Part shown: piece by piece, positions 55,869 through 64,000 of the stretch
How positions within the stretch are numbered: position 1 is the first letter of the stretch
Layout of the letters: every line of letters begins with the position of its first letter
Source: Geodermatophilus siccatus
Lineage (GTDB): Bacteria; Actinomycetota; Actinomycetes; Mycobacteriales; Geodermatophilaceae
Direction of reading: 5' to 3'
Assembly (NCBI RefSeq): GCF_900103785.1
Contig: NZ_FNHE01000009.1
Coordinates: 1 to 64,000, forward strand
DNA length: 64,000 nucleotides
Program-made: the position numbers and the translations under genes
Notes under the pieces: model-generated
Told to the model about the DNA's origin: nothing
Databases searched by the model: none
The model's input: the letters and a program-made list of their open reading frames with translations, nothing else

Positions 55869-56888
55869 GTGCCGCCCGTGACGACAGACCACCCGACCCC
55901 CGGCCCCGCGGTGACCGCAGAGCACGTGGACCCCGCGATCCCGCCCGCCGAGCACGACGGCGTCCGCGACCTGATCATCATCGGGTCGGGCCCGGCCGGG
56001 TACACCGCCGCCATCTACGCCGCCCGCGCGAACCTGCACCCGCTGGTGTTCGAGGGCTCGCAGTTCGGCGGCGCGCTGATGACCACCACCGAGGTGGAGA
56101 ACTTCCCCGGCTTCGCCGAGGGCGTCCAGGGCCCGCAGCTCATGGACGACATGCGCACCCAGGCCGAGCGGTTCGGCGCCGAGCTGGTCGCCCGCGACGT
56201 CACCGAGGTCGACCTCACCGCCGAGCCGAAGATCGTCAAGGTCGGCGACGAGGTGCACCGCGCGCACGCGGTCATCATCGCCACCGGCTCGAAGTACCGG
56301 TACCTCGGCCTGGACAACGAGCAGCGGCTGCTCGGCCGCGGCGTCTCGGCCTGTGCCACCTGCGACGGCTTCTTCTTCCGCGACCAGGACATCGTCGTGG
56401 TCGGCGGCGGCGACTCGGCGATGGAGGAGGCCACCTTCCTCACCCGCTTCGCCAAGACGGTGACCGTCGTCCACCGGCGGGAGGAGCTGCGCGCCTCGAA
56501 GATCATGCAGCAGCGCGCGCAGGACAACGAGAAGATCCGCTGGGCGTTGAACAAGCAGGTCGTCGACGTGCTCGGCGACCAGACCGTCTCCGGCGTCAAG
56601 CTGACCGACGTCAGCACCGGCGCCACCGAGGAGCTGCCGGTCTCGGGCGTCTTCGTGGCGATCGGGCACGATCCGCGCAGCGAGCTCTTCGTCGGGCAGC
56701 TCAAGCTCGACGACGAGGGCTACGTGCAGGTCGAGCACCCGACCACGCGGACCAACATCGAGGGCGTCTTCGCCTGCGGCGACGTGGTCGACCACATCTA
56801 CCGCCAGGCCATCACCTCGGCCGGCACCGGCGCCGCCGCGGCGATCGACGCCGAGCGCTGGTTGGCCGTCGCCTTCGGCGAGCGCTGA
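55869..56888 (+). CDS. trxB: Thioredoxin reductase
   Basis: A 339-residue flavoenzyme that reduces thioredoxin with NADPH. FAD-binding [19 protein letters not shown] (about 36-54) is followed by the redox-active [10 protein letters not shown] and the NADPH motif [13 protein letters not shown]. The C-terminal FAD contact reads [16 protein letters not shown]. About 30 extra N-terminal residues precede the fold. The GTG at 55869 is probably leaderless. It lies before trxA, the usual origin-proximal pair. In many actinobacteria sigM lies between murJ and trxB; it is absent here. Confidence 0.96.
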   Translation: MPPVTTDHPTPGPAVTAEHVDPAIPPAEHDGVRDLIIIGSGPAGYTAAIYAARANLHPLVFEGSQFGGALMTTTEVENFPGFAEGVQGPQLMDDMRTQAERFGAELVARDVTEVDLTAEPKIVKVGDEVHRAHAVIIATGSKYRYLGLDNEQRLLGRGVSACATCDGFFFRDQDIVVVGGGDSAMEEATFLTRFAKTVTVVHRREELRASKIMQQRAQDNEKIRWALNKQVVDVLGDQTVSGVKLTDVSTGATEELPVSGVFVAIGHDPRSELFVGQLKLDDEGYVQVEHPTTRTNIEGVFACGDVVDHIYRQAITSAGTGAAAAIDAERWLAVAFGER

Positions 56889-56964
56889 AGGAGGACCCCG
56901 TCCCCCCCACCCCTCGCGAGCTGAGGGCGGGGCCCGGGACGGGGCCGAGGTGGGAGTCCTCCTG
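56889..56964. repeat. Repeat family C, copy 6, between trxB and trxA
   Basis: AGGAGGACCCCGTCCCCCCCACC, CTCGCGAGC and GGGGCCCGGGACGGGG, then AGTCCTCCTGC. It sits directly after the trxB stop. Confidence 0.8.
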
Positions 56965-57035
56965 CCGGGCATACATCCATCCGCCCGCCGGTTGACACCG
57001 GCGGCACTCGAGCCAGTCGAACCAAGGGAGAGACC

Positions 57036-57362
57036 ATGGCAGGCAACACCGTGACGGTCACCGACGCGACCTTCGCCGACGACGTGCTGGGCAGCGACAA
57101 GCCCGTCCTCGTCGACTTCTGGGCCGAGTGGTGCGGGCCGTGCAAGATGGTCGCCCCCGTCCTCGAGGAGATCGCCGCCGAGCACGGCGACAAGCTGACG
57201 ATCGCCAAGCTGAACATCGACGAGAACCCGCAGATCGCCCGCGACTACCAGGTCATGTCGATCCCGACCATGACGGTGTTCCAGGGCGGCAAGCCGGTGA
57301 AGAGCATCATCGGCGCCAAGCCGAAGGGCGCGATCCTCTCGGACCTCGCCGACTACATCTGA
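57036..57362 (+). CDS. trxA: Thioredoxin
   Basis: A 108-residue thiol-disulfide carrier. The active site reads WAEWCGPCKMVAP, with the WCGPC motif intact, and cis-Pro in SIPTMTVFQGG. Length and residue order are standard. The ATG at 57036 has GGGAG upstream. A TTGACA-like box at 56992-56997 may be its promoter. It is separated from trxB by repeat C, which may allow separate expression. A perfect palindrome after the stop ends transcription. Confidence 0.97.
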   Translation: MAGNTVTVTDATFADDVLGSDKPVLVDFWAEWCGPCKMVAPVLEEIAAEHGDKLTIAKLNIDENPQIARDYQVMSIPTMTVFQGGKPVKSIIGAKPKGAILSDLADYI

Positions 57363-57396
57363 GCAAGGGCCCGTCCTCTCGAGGACGTGAGCATCT

Positions 57397-57434
57397 CGAG
57401 GGCCTCCTCCGCCGGCCGGCGGAGGAGGCCCTCG
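57397..57434. terminator. Perfect 38-bp palindrome between trxA and cwlM
   Basis: CGAGGGCCTCCTCCGCCGG and its exact reverse complement adjoin with no loop bases. This is the most perfect inverted repeat in the window, and can terminate transcription both ways. Confidence 0.85.
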
Positions 57435-57491
57435 CGCGTGCGGGGGCCCCACCGGGCCGCTCGGGCGCCCGGGGACCACAATCGACCCACG

Positions 57492-58643
57492 ATGGCATCC
57501 GACAGCAGCATGCAACCCCTGGGGCCGGGGGACCGTGGCCCCGCCGTGGCCGACGTGCACGCCGCCCTGCGTGCCCTCACCCTGCTGCCGGCGGGGGGTG
57601 CCGCGGAAGAGGCGTCGCTGGACCAGGCGGTCTACGACGCGGCCACCGAGCTCGCCGTCCGCCACTTCCAGCAGGTGCGCGGGCTCTCCGTCGACGGCCG
57701 CGTCGGCGAGGAGACCTACCGTGCCCTGTCCGAGGCGCGCTGGTCCCTCGGCGACCGGCTGCTTCACCACGACCCGGTCCGCCCCATGCGCGGGGACGAC
57801 GTCACGAACCTGCAGGACCGGCTGCACGAGCTCGGCTACGACGCCGGCCCGGTGGACGGCGTCTTCGGCCCGGAGACCGAGAGGGGGCTGCGGGCCTTCC
57901 AGCGCGACTACGGCCTGACCTCCGACGGCACCTGCGGGCCGGCCACCCTGCGAGCACTGCGCCAGCTCGGCCGCAAGGTCACCGGCGGGCGCCCCCAGCT
58001 GCTGCGGCAGAGCGCCAGCTTCGTGGAGAGCGGCCCGCACCTCATCGGACGGCGGATCGTCGTCGACCCCGGCCACGGCGGCACCGACACCGGCTTCACC
58101 GCCGGCGAGACCACCGAGGCCGACCTCGTGCTCGACCTGGCCTCGCGCATCGAGGGCCGGCTCGCCGCCGCCGGCGCCACCGTCTACCTGACCCGCGGCC
58201 GCGACCAGGACCCGTCCCCGGCCGAGCGGACGGCGTTCGCCAACGACGCCCACGCCGACCTGTTCCTCTCCCTGCACACCGACGCGCACAGCTCCGAGCA
58301 CGCCCGCGGGGTGTCCAGCTACTACTACGGCACCGGCTCGGGAGCCTCCTCGACCGTGGGCGAGCAGTTCGCCAACCTCGTGCGCCGCGAGGTCGTCGTC
58401 CGCACCGGCCTGCTCGACCTCGGCTCGCACCCCAAGACCTGGGACCTGCTGCGGATGAGCCGCATGCCCGCCGTCCGACTCGACGTCGGCTACCTCTCCC
58501 ACCCGGTCGACCGGCTGCTGCTGCTCGACGCCCGGCTGCGCAGCACCGTGGCCAGCGCCGTCCTCGCCGCCGTCCAGCGGCTGTTCCTGCCCGCCGAGGC
58601 CGACCCGCCCACCGGGACGTTCATCCTGCCCGCGAAGCGCTAG
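57492..58643 (+). CDS. cwlM: CwlM-like amidase-fold regulator of peptidoglycan synthesis
   Basis: A 383-residue protein with two peptidoglycan-binding-1 domains (about 10-75 and 95-155) and an N-acetylmuramoyl-L-alanine amidase-3 fold (about 183-365). No signal peptide is present, so it is cytoplasmic. The zinc positions read DPGHGG (His), GETTEADLVLD (Glu) and LSLHTDA (His). The catalytic Glu of active amidases (xLxEtGFxxN) aligns with Asp in RLDVGYLSHP. In mycobacteria, CwlM is phosphorylated by PknB and activates MurA instead of cutting wall. This protein fits that regulatory role by position and missing Glu. The ATG at 57492 gives standard length. Confidence 0.88.
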   Translation: MASDSSMQPLGPGDRGPAVADVHAALRALTLLPAGGAAEEASLDQAVYDAATELAVRHFQQVRGLSVDGRVGEETYRALSEARWSLGDRLLHHDPVRPMRGDDVTNLQDRLHELGYDAGPVDGVFGPETERGLRAFQRDYGLTSDGTCGPATLRALRQLGRKVTGGRPQLLRQSASFVESGPHLIGRRIVVDPGHGGTDTGFTAGETTEADLVLDLASRIEGRLAAAGATVYLTRGRDQDPSPAERTAFANDAHADLFLSLHTDAHSSEHARGVSSYYYGTGSGASSTVGEQFANLVRREVVVRTGLLDLGSHPKTWDLLRMSRMPAVRLDVGYLSHPVDRLLLLDARLRSTVASAVLAAVQRLFLPAEADPPTGTFILPAKR

Positions 58644-58790
58644 CAGGGTGAGCCGCCCTGCGCGGCGGCGCGGGGAGTGGGACCGGACAAGGGCTCGACG
58701 CCACGGGGGACGGCACCTGGTCGCGGTGTGGTCCGGTCGCGGTGTCGGCCGGTAGGCCGGTAGGCCGGTAGGCCGGTAGGCCGACGATGT
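58644..58790. repeat. Repeat family B, copy 4, with 8-bp tandem array
   Basis: GGGTGAGCCGCCCTGCGCGGCG and GGGGGACGGCACCTGGTCGC, then GGTGTGGTCCGG. At 58747-58782 the octamer GGCCGGTA occurs four times plus a half copy. It follows the cwlM stop. Confidence 0.8.
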
Positions 58791-58851
58791 ACCCGTGACG
58801 GTTGGGTCCGTCCCGACCCGTGTCCCCGGCAGGTCGGCCCACTCCGGTCCC

Positions 58852-58857
58852 TACACT
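58852..58857 (+). promoter_or_regulatory. -10 element of the aminotransferase gene, probably leaderless
   Basis: TACACT, six bases before the GTG at 58864. Confidence 0.55.
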
Positions 58858-58863
58858 CGGGAT

Positions 58864-60267
58864 GTGGCCGATCTCCAGCCCGGGACGCCCCCGGGCCCCG
58901 GTGTGCACCACCCCGCTCCGCGCCATCCGCGGCTGGACCCGCTGGCAGACCGGTACGCAGCACGCACGCACGGGATGAAGACCTCGGAGATCCGGGCCCT
59001 CTTCTCCGTGGTGAGCCGCCCCGAGGTCGTCTCGCTGGCCGGTGGCATGCCCGCGGTCACCGCGCTGCCGCTGGACGCGGTCGGCTCGATGATCGGCGAG
59101 CTGGTGTCCGGGATGGGCGCGCAGACCCTGCAGTACGGCTCCGGTCAGGGTGACCCGCGGCTGCGCGAGCGGATCTGCGACGTCATGGCCCTCGAGGGCA
59201 TCACCGATGCCTCACCCAGCGAGGTCGTCGTCACCGTCGGCTCCCAGCAGGGGCTGGACCTGGTGACCCGCGTCTTCTGCGACCCCGGTGACGTCGTCCT
59301 CGCCGAGGGCCCGTCCTACGTCGGCGCGCTGGGCGTCTTCCAGGCGGCCGAGGCGCGCGTCCGGCACGTCCCGATGGACGACGACGGGCTCATCCCCGAG
59401 GCGCTGGAACAGGCGCTGATCGAGTGCCGCGCGGCCGGCGACCGGGTGAAGTTCCTCTACACCGTGCCGAACTACCACAACCCGGCCGGCGTCACGCTGT
59501 CCGAGCCGCGGCGGCAGGCGGTCATGGAGATCGCCGAGCGCTACGACCTGCTGGTCATCGAGGACAACCCCTACGGCCTGCTCGGCTTCGACCGCGAGCC
59601 GATGCGCGCCCTGCGGGCCCGGGACGACCGCCGGGTCATCTACCTCGGCTCGTTCTCCAAGACGTTCTCCCCGGGCCTGCGGGTGGGCTGGGTGCTCGCC
59701 CCGCTCGCCGTCCGGGAGAAGCTGGTGCTGGCCACCGAGGCGCAGGTGCTCTGCCCGCCCTCGCTGACCCAGTACGCCGTCGCCCGGTACCTGGACACCC
59801 AGCCGTGGCGTGAGCAGGTCAAGCACTTCGTCGAGCTGTACCGGGAGCGGCGCGACGCCACGCTCGAGTCGCTCGAGGCGCTGATGCCGCCGGGCACCAC
59901 GTGGACCCGGCCCGACGGCGGCTTCTACGTGTGGCTGAAGCTGCCGCACGGCCTGGACGCCAAGCTCATGCAGCCGCGCGCGGTGAACGCGCACGTGGCC
60001 TACGTGCCCGGCATCGGCTTCTACGCCGACGGGTCGGGCCAGGAGTACATGCGGCTGTCCTACTGCTACCCCGAGCCGGACCAGATCCGCGAGGGGGTGC
60101 GCCGGCTGGCCCGGGTCATCGAGGCCGAGCTGGACCTGCACTCCACCTTCGACAGCGTGGACACCGGCACCTTCCGGGCCGTCCCGGGACCGCACGGCGC
60201 TGAGGCGGCCGGGGCCGGCACGATCGTCGGCCCGGCCAACAGCGACCGATACGAGGACCGCGCATGA
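58864..60267 (+). CDS. PLP-dependent aminotransferase, class I/II
   Basis: A 467-residue aminotransferase of the MocR/Aro8-like fold without a DNA-binding arm. The PLP-binding lysine is in SFSKTFSPGLRVGW. The conserved Asn/Pro and Asp/Tyr contacts are in YTVPNYHNPAG and VIEDNPYGLL. The C-terminal residues after about 430 (Glu-rich to GPANSDRYEDRA) are an extension. The GTG at 58864 has a TACACT six bases upstream and is chosen over a GTG at 58795. It lies in an ATGA overlap with the following ligase gene. Amino donor unknown. Confidence 0.85.
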   Translation: MADLQPGTPPGPGVHHPAPRHPRLDPLADRYAARTHGMKTSEIRALFSVVSRPEVVSLAGGMPAVTALPLDAVGSMIGELVSGMGAQTLQYGSGQGDPRLRERICDVMALEGITDASPSEVVVTVGSQQGLDLVTRVFCDPGDVVLAEGPSYVGALGVFQAAEARVRHVPMDDDGLIPEALEQALIECRAAGDRVKFLYTVPNYHNPAGVTLSEPRRQAVMEIAERYDLLVIEDNPYGLLGFDREPMRALRARDDRRVIYLGSFSKTFSPGLRVGWVLAPLAVREKLVLATEAQVLCPPSLTQYAVARYLDTQPWREQVKHFVELYRERRDATLESLEALMPPGTTWTRPDGGFYVWLKLPHGLDAKLMQPRAVNAHVAYVPGIGFYADGSGQEYMRLSYCYPEPDQIREGVRRLARVIEAELDLHSTFDSVDTGTFRAVPGPHGAEAAGAGTIVGPANSDRYEDRA

Positions 60268-61259
60268 GCGAGCCGACCGCCGTCCCCGCCGCGGAGCCCG
60301 GGGCGGTCGCGCACCCGCTGCGCGCCGTCGTCCTCGCCGGCGGGCTGAACGTCGAGCGGGAGGTCAGCCTCTCCTCGGGCACCCAGGTGGCCGAGGAGCT
60401 CGCCCGGGCCGGCGTGGAGGCCGAGCTGCGCGACGCCGACGCCGAGCTGCTCCCGGGCCTGGCCGCGGCGCCCGCGGACGCCGTCTTCATCGCGCTGCAC
60501 GGCGCCACGGGTGAGGACGGCGCGCTGCGGGCGGTGCTGGACCTCGCCGGCGTCCCCTATGTCGGCTCGCCCGCCGCCGCCTGCCGGCTGGCCTGGGACA
60601 AGCCGGCCGCGAAGTCCGTCGTCCGCTCCGCCGGGGTGACCACCCCGGACTGGGTGGCCCTGCCGCACAGCACCTTCCGGGAGCTGGGGGCCGGTGCGGT
60701 GCTGGACCTCATCGTCGCCCGCCTCGGCCTGCCGCTCATGGTCAAGCCGGCCTCGGGCGGCTCCGCGCTGGGTGTGCAGAAGGTCAGCCGGGTCGAGGAC
60801 CTGCCCGCCGCCATGGTGAGCTGCTTCGCCTATGGCGACACCGTGATGGTGGAGCGCTACGTCGACGGCGTGGAGGTGGCGCTGTCGGTGGTCGACCTCG
60901 GCGACGGCCCGGAGGCGCTCCCGGCGGTGGAGATCGCCCCCGAGTCGGGGGTCTTCGACTACACCGCGCGCTACACGCCCGGCCTCACCGAGTACCACGC
61001 GCCGGCGCGGGTGTCGGCCGAGGTGGCGGCCCGGGCCGCGGAGCTCGCGGTCCGGGTGCACGAGGTGCTCGGCCTGGCCGATCTCTCCCGCACCGACGCG
61101 ATCGTCACGCCGGACGGCGCGGTGCACTTCCTCGAGGTGAACGTCTCGCCGGGGCTGACCGAGACCTCGATGTTCCCGATGGCGGTCGAGGCGGCCGGCT
61201 CCTCGCTCGGCGACGTCCTCGCCCGGCTGCTGACCCGGCGGGCCGCCACCACCCGCTGA
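60264..61259 (+). CDS. D-Alanine-D-alanine ligase family protein (ATP-grasp)
   Basis: A 331-residue ATP-grasp enzyme. VVLAGGLNVEREVSLSSG, FIALHGATGEDG and LMVKPASGGSALGVQKV are typical of the Ddl family. The metal and ATP residues lie in HFLEVNVSPGLTE. It joins two amino acids or similar groups, probably D-Ala-D-Ala, but genomes of this group usually carry a main ddl elsewhere, so this may have a special substrate. The ATGA overlap with the aminotransferase gene means tight co-expression; the pair may make and join an unusual amino acid. Confidence 0.85.
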   Translation: MSEPTAVPAAEPGAVAHPLRAVVLAGGLNVEREVSLSSGTQVAEELARAGVEAELRDADAELLPGLAAAPADAVFIALHGATGEDGALRAVLDLAGVPYVGSPAAACRLAWDKPAAKSVVRSAGVTTPDWVALPHSTFRELGAGAVLDLIVARLGLPLMVKPASGGSALGVQKVSRVEDLPAAMVSCFAYGDTVMVERYVDGVEVALSVVDLGDGPEALPAVEIAPESGVFDYTARYTPGLTEYHAPARVSAEVAARAAELAVRVHEVLGLADLSRTDAIVTPDGAVHFLEVNVSPGLTETSMFPMAVEAAGSSLGDVLARLLTRRAATTR

Positions 61260-61350
61260 AGGAGGACGCCGTCCTCCCCACCCTCGCAGGCCGGTCTCGA
61301 CCCGAGCCGGCGGGGGTTGAGGCGGCGAGGTCCTCCTCCCTGCAGGAGGG
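61260..61350. repeat. Repeat family C, copy 7
   Basis: AGGAGGACGCCGTCCTCCCC, CCTCGCAGGC and GAGCCGGCGGGG, then GAGGTCCTCCTCC. It follows the ligase stop. Confidence 0.75.
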
Positions 61351-61368
61351 CCGCACCGGTCGCTCAGG

Positions 61369-61411
61369 GACAGAGGCCCGGTTCCGTCCGTGACGGAACC
61401 GGGCCTCTGTC
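61369..61411. terminator. Perfect 20-bp stem between the ligase gene and parB
   Basis: GACAGAGGCCCGGTTCCGTC pairs with GACGGAACCGGGCCTCTGTC over a 3-base loop. It ends both converging transcripts. Confidence 0.88.
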
Positions 61412-61417
61412 GTCCGA

Positions 61418-62458
61418 TCACTCCTCCGGGCGGTGTCCGGCGACGTCCGGGGCCATCTGGCCGATGATGCGCTGCAGGTCGTCGACCGAACCGAACTCGA
61501 CGACGATGCGGCCCTTGGCCCGGCCGATCTGGATCTTCACCTTGGTCTCGAAGGCGTCCGAGAGCCGGCCGGCGAGGTCCTCCACGCCCGGCGCGCTGAA
61601 CTTCCGCGGCCGGCGCTTCGCCGTGGGCTCCTCGGCGACGGCCAGCGCGACCGCCTCCTCCGTGGCCCGCACCGACATGCCCTCGGCGACGATGCGTGCG
61701 GCCAGCGCCTCCTGCTTCGCAGCGTCGGGCAGGCCGAGCAGCGCCCGGGCGTGGCCGGCGGAGATGACCCCGGCGGCGACGCGGGTCTGCACCTTCACCG
61801 GCAGCTTCAGCAGCCGGATGGTGTTGGTGACCTGCGAGCGGCTGCGACCGATCCGGCTGGCCAGCTCCTCGTGGGTGGCGCCGAACTCCTCCAGCAGCTG
61901 CTGGTAGGCCGCGGCCTCCTCCAGGGGGTTGAGCTGGACCCGGTGGATGTTCTCCAGCAGGGCGTCGCGCAGCAGCGCGTCGTCCGTGGTGTCCCGGATG
62001 ATCGCCGGCACGAACTTCAGGTCGGCGGCGCGGGCGGCACGCAGCCGGCGCTCGCCCATGATGAGCTCGTAGCCGCCCTCGGGGCGCTCGCGCACGACGA
62101 TCGGCTGCAGCAGGCCGAACTCGCGGACGGAGTACGTGAGCTCCTCCAGCGCCTCGTCGTCGAAGACCTGACGAGGCTGCTTGGGGTTGGGGACGACGTC
62201 GACCACCGCGACCTCGCGCAGCTGCGCGCCGGGGACGCCGACCGCGGCCTCGGCCTGCGCGGCGACCGTGGCCGCGGCCTGGGCCGCCGGGGGGAGCAGG
62301 TGGACCGGGGGAGCGGGCGGCGCGGTCGGTGCGGCCTCGGGGTCAGCGGCCGGACCGGCACCGTCGTCCGCCAGGGGCAGCGGGCTCTGCTCGTCCTCCG
62401 GGGCACTGGTGGGGATCAGCGCCGCCAGCCCGCGGCCCAGACCGCCACGCTTGCTCAT
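61418..62458 (-). CDS. parB: Chromosome partitioning protein ParB
   Basis: Binds parS and spreads to form the segregation complex near the origin. The 346-residue protein has a low-complexity N-terminus (about 20-70), then the ParB/Srx CTPase domain with the [29 protein letters not shown] segment (GERRLRAAR). The helix-turn-helix follows ([17 protein letters not shown]), then a C-terminal dimer domain. It starts in the ATGA overlap with parA (62455-62458). Seven sites matching its target lie in the window, two of them just upstream of parA. Confidence 0.96.
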   Translation of the reverse strand: MSKRGGLGRGLAALIPTSAPEDEQSPLPLADDGAGPAADPEAAPTAPPAPPVHLLPPAAQAAATVAAQAEAAVGVPGAQLREVAVVDVVPNPKQPRQVFDDEALEELTYSVREFGLLQPIVVRERPEGGYELIMGERRLRAARAADLKFVPAIIRDTTDDALLRDALLENIHRVQLNPLEEAAAYQQLLEEFGATHEELASRIGRSRSQVTNTIRLLKLPVKVQTRVAAGVISAGHARALLGLPDAAKQEALAARIVAEGMSVRATEEAVALAVAEEPTAKRRPRKFSAPGVEDLAGRLSDAFETKVKIQIGRAKGRIVVEFGSVDDLQRIIGQMAPDVAGHRPEE

Positions 62459-63513
62459 GCTCGCTCCTCAGGAGACGGGGGGACGGGCACGGTTGCCGCG
62501 TCGGTGTCGGGGAACGCCGTGCCCACGGGGGCGGCGACGGGTGTGCCGGGGGTCGGGCGCGAGGGCAGCGGCGGCAGGGCGACGCCGCGGTGGGCCAGCT
62601 CGCGCGCGGCCTCCACGTAGCTGGTCGAGCCACGGGACCCGGGGTCGTAGGTGACCACCGACTGGCCGTAACCCGGAGCTTCCGAGACTCGCACGTTCCG
62701 TGGGATGACGGTGTCCAGCACCAGGCTGCCGAAGTGGTTGCGCACCTCCTCGGCGACCTGGTCGGCGAGCTTCGTCCGCCCGTCGTACATCGTGAGCAGG
62801 ATCGTCCGGACGGCGATCCCCGGGTTGAGGTGCCGGCGGACCAGGTCGATGTTGTTGAGCAGCTGCCCCAGGCCCTCGAGCGCGTAGTACTCGCACTGGA
62901 TGGGGATCAGCACCTCGTCGCCGGCCACCAGCGCGTTGAGCGTGAGCAGCCCCAGGGACGGCGGGCAGTCGATGAGCACGTAGTGCGGGCGCTGCTCCGG
63001 CGCGAGCTCCTGCAGGTAGGTCTCGATCGCCCGGCGCAGCCGGTACTCGCGGGCGACGACGGAGACCAGCTCGATCTCGGCACCGGCCAGGTCGATGGTC
63101 GCCGGCACGCAGGAGAGCAGCGGCGTGGCCGTCGTCGGGTGCACCACCTCGGCGAGCGAGCTGTCGCCGACCAGGGCGTCGTAGACCGACGGCGTCCCCA
63201 CGCTGTGGTCGACGCCGAGGGCCGTGCTGGTGTTGCCCTGCGGGTCGAGGTCGATGACCAGCGTCCGCAGCCCGTACAGGGCCAGGGCGACCCCGAGGTT
63301 GACCGACGAGGTGGTCTTGCCGACGCCGCCCTTCTGGTTGGCGATGGTGATGACCCGGATGCGGCCCGGGGCGGGGAACGGCTCCTGGTCGGCCGCGTGC
63401 AGGACCTGGGTGGCCCGCAGCGCCTCCATCGCGATGGGGCTGTCGAACTCGACGGCGGGAGCCGACTGCTCGGCCGTGAGACTGCTCCGCAGCCGCTGGC
63501 CCGGGTCGGTCAT
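62455..63513 (-). CDS. parA: Chromosome partitioning ATPase ParA
   Basis: A 352-residue ATPase that moves ParB-bound origins. The deviant Walker A is QKGGVGKTT (about residues 58-66), Walker A' region VIDLDPQGN, and Walker B IDCPPSLG. The N-terminal 48 residues are an extension typical of actinobacterial ParA. The last 30 residues are Pro-rich. The ATG at 63513 has AGGA upstream. It is transcribed with parB. Two parS sites lie in the 76-base gap to rsmG. Confidence 0.96.
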   Translation of the reverse strand: MTDPGQRLRSSLTAEQSAPAVEFDSPIAMEALRATQVLHAADQEPFPAPGRIRVITIANQKGGVGKTTSSVNLGVALALYGLRTLVIDLDPQGNTSTALGVDHSVGTPSVYDALVGDSSLAEVVHPTTATPLLSCVPATIDLAGAEIELVSVVAREYRLRRAIETYLQELAPEQRPHYVLIDCPPSLGLLTLNALVAGDEVLIPIQCEYYALEGLGQLLNNIDLVRRHLNPGIAVRTILLTMYDGRTKLADQVAEEVRNHFGSLVLDTVIPRNVRVSEAPGYGQSVVTYDPGSRGSTSYVEAARELAHRGVALPPLPSRPTPGTPVAAPVGTAFPDTDAATVPVPPSPEERA

Positions 63514-63535
63514 CTGAGGTCCTTCCTGCCGGTCC

Positions 63536-63549
63536 GTTTCACGTGGAAC
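63536..63549. other. parS-like site 1 in the parA-rsmG gap
   Basis: GTTTCACGTGGAAC, the exact form often seen in streptomycete parS. Confidence 0.8.
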
Positions 63550-63570
63550 GGACGCGGGAAGCCGTACGGG

Positions 63571-63584
63571 GTTCCACGTGGAAC
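63571..63584. other. parS-like site 2 in the parA-rsmG gap
   Basis: Perfect GTTCCACGTGGAAC, 35 bases from the other site and six bases from the rsmG stop. Confidence 0.8.
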
Positions 63585-63589
63585 GCGCG

Positions 63590-64000
63590 TCACCGCGTCC
63601 CTCGCGTCATCACCACCACGGTAGTGGCAGCCTCCCCCAGCCCCGCACCGACAGCCCGTGCGTGGATCTCCCGCATCCCGGCCGCCTCCAGCTCGGGAAG
63701 CAGGGACGGCAACTCCTCCAGCGCGCGGGACCCGACGAGGGCGACCAGCTGGGCGCCCGGGCGCAGCAGCCCGCGGCACCACGCCACGAGCCGGGGGAGG
63801 GCCGCCACCGCCCGCGCCGTGACGACGTCCACCGGCCCGACCGCGGCGCGCACCGAGCGCTCCTCGGCCCGGCCGCGCACGACGCGCCACGGGGCGCCCA
63901 GGTCGGCGACGACCTCCTCGAGGAACTCCACCCGGCGGGCCATCGGCTCGAGGAGGGTGAGCCGCAGGTCCGGCCGGGCCAGCGCCAGGGGGATCCCGGG
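63590..64000 (-). CDS. rsmG: 16S rRNA (guanine527-N7)-methyltransferase, C-terminal part
   Basis: The right edge cuts the N-terminal part; 136 residues are present. The sequence after the SAM motif reads LLEPMARRVEFLEEVV and then DVVTARAVAALPRL, both typical of RsmG/GidB. It methylates G527 of 16S rRNA, and loss gives low-level streptomycin resistance in relatives. It precedes parA in the same direction, the standard origin-side order (rsmG-parA-parB). Confidence 0.92.
   Translation of the reverse strand, partial: PGIPLALARPDLRLTLLEPMARRVEFLEEVVADLGAPWRVVRGRAEERSVRAAVGPVDVVTARAVAALPRLVAWCRGLLRPGAQLVALVGSRALEELPSLLPELEAAGMREIHARAVGAGLGEAATTVVVMTRGTR

Overview
The window is about 64 kb of a very high-GC, gene-dense actinobacterial chromosome. 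Third codon positions are almost all G or C, GTG starts are common, and genes are often linked by 4-base GTGA/ATGA overlaps. Protein content and gene order suggest a Geodermatophilaceae-type organism (Blastococcus, Geodermatophilus or Modestobacter); this is an inference from style and synteny, not a database result. The right end (parB, parA, rsmG) normally lies a few kb from dnaA, so oriC is probably just beyond base 64000. The seven parS-like sites in the window fit this.

Layout. (1) 1-4550: the edge of an IS481-type insertion sequence, a flavin reductase, HMG-CoA lyase, a PAS-GGDEF diguanylate cyclase and an M20 peptidase. Two repeat families lie between these genes. (2) 4549-11086: a glycerol regulon of glpD, an IclR-type regulator, two glycerol kinases and glpF. 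Two matching 17-bp palindromes upstream of the regulator and of glpF look like the regulator's operators. (3) 11244-20772: phosphoglucomutase, a small DUF4190-like membrane protein, a BluB-CobT fusion for the lower ligand of cobalamin, a secreted serine protease, a chemoreceptor, an alpha/beta hydrolase and an unusual SNF2-like helicase. (4) 20901-27818: a TauE/SafE permease, a TPP riboswitch with thiM-thiE-thiD, a PRISE-type reductase, DNA polymerase IV and a methyltransferase. (5) 27829-32492: a PucR-type regulator divergent from a ferredoxin reductase/fatty acid desaturase pair, then two small genes. (6) 32531-47008: the conserved actinobacterial block dnaB, rplI-rpsR-ssb-rpsF, endonuclease IV, GT87, PBP1, DUF5318, PadR, ino1, lipoprotein, YqgE and MFS. 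(7) 47021-64000: a protease remnant, then cca, NUDIX, DUF6049, murJ, pseudokinase, trxB, trxA, cwlM, aminotransferase, a D-Ala-D-Ala ligase family protein, parB, parA and rsmG. This is the usual origin-proximal order for DNA segregation and cell-wall control. SigM, which often lies between murJ and trxB, is absent.

The genes group into four jobs: replication and segregation (dnaB, ssb, parAB, parS, SOS and DnaA-like boxes), envelope synthesis (ponA, murJ, pseudokinase, cwlM, ddl-like, ino1), carbon and cofactor metabolism (glp, thi, cobT), and redox (trxAB, ferredoxin reductase/desaturase). The least explained parts are three interspersed intergenic repeat families, the regulatory content of the 567-bp dnaB-rplI gap, the parS-containing helicase gene, and the metalloprotease remnant fused tail-to-head to cca. 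I saw no CRISPR array, prophage, tRNA or rRNA gene.
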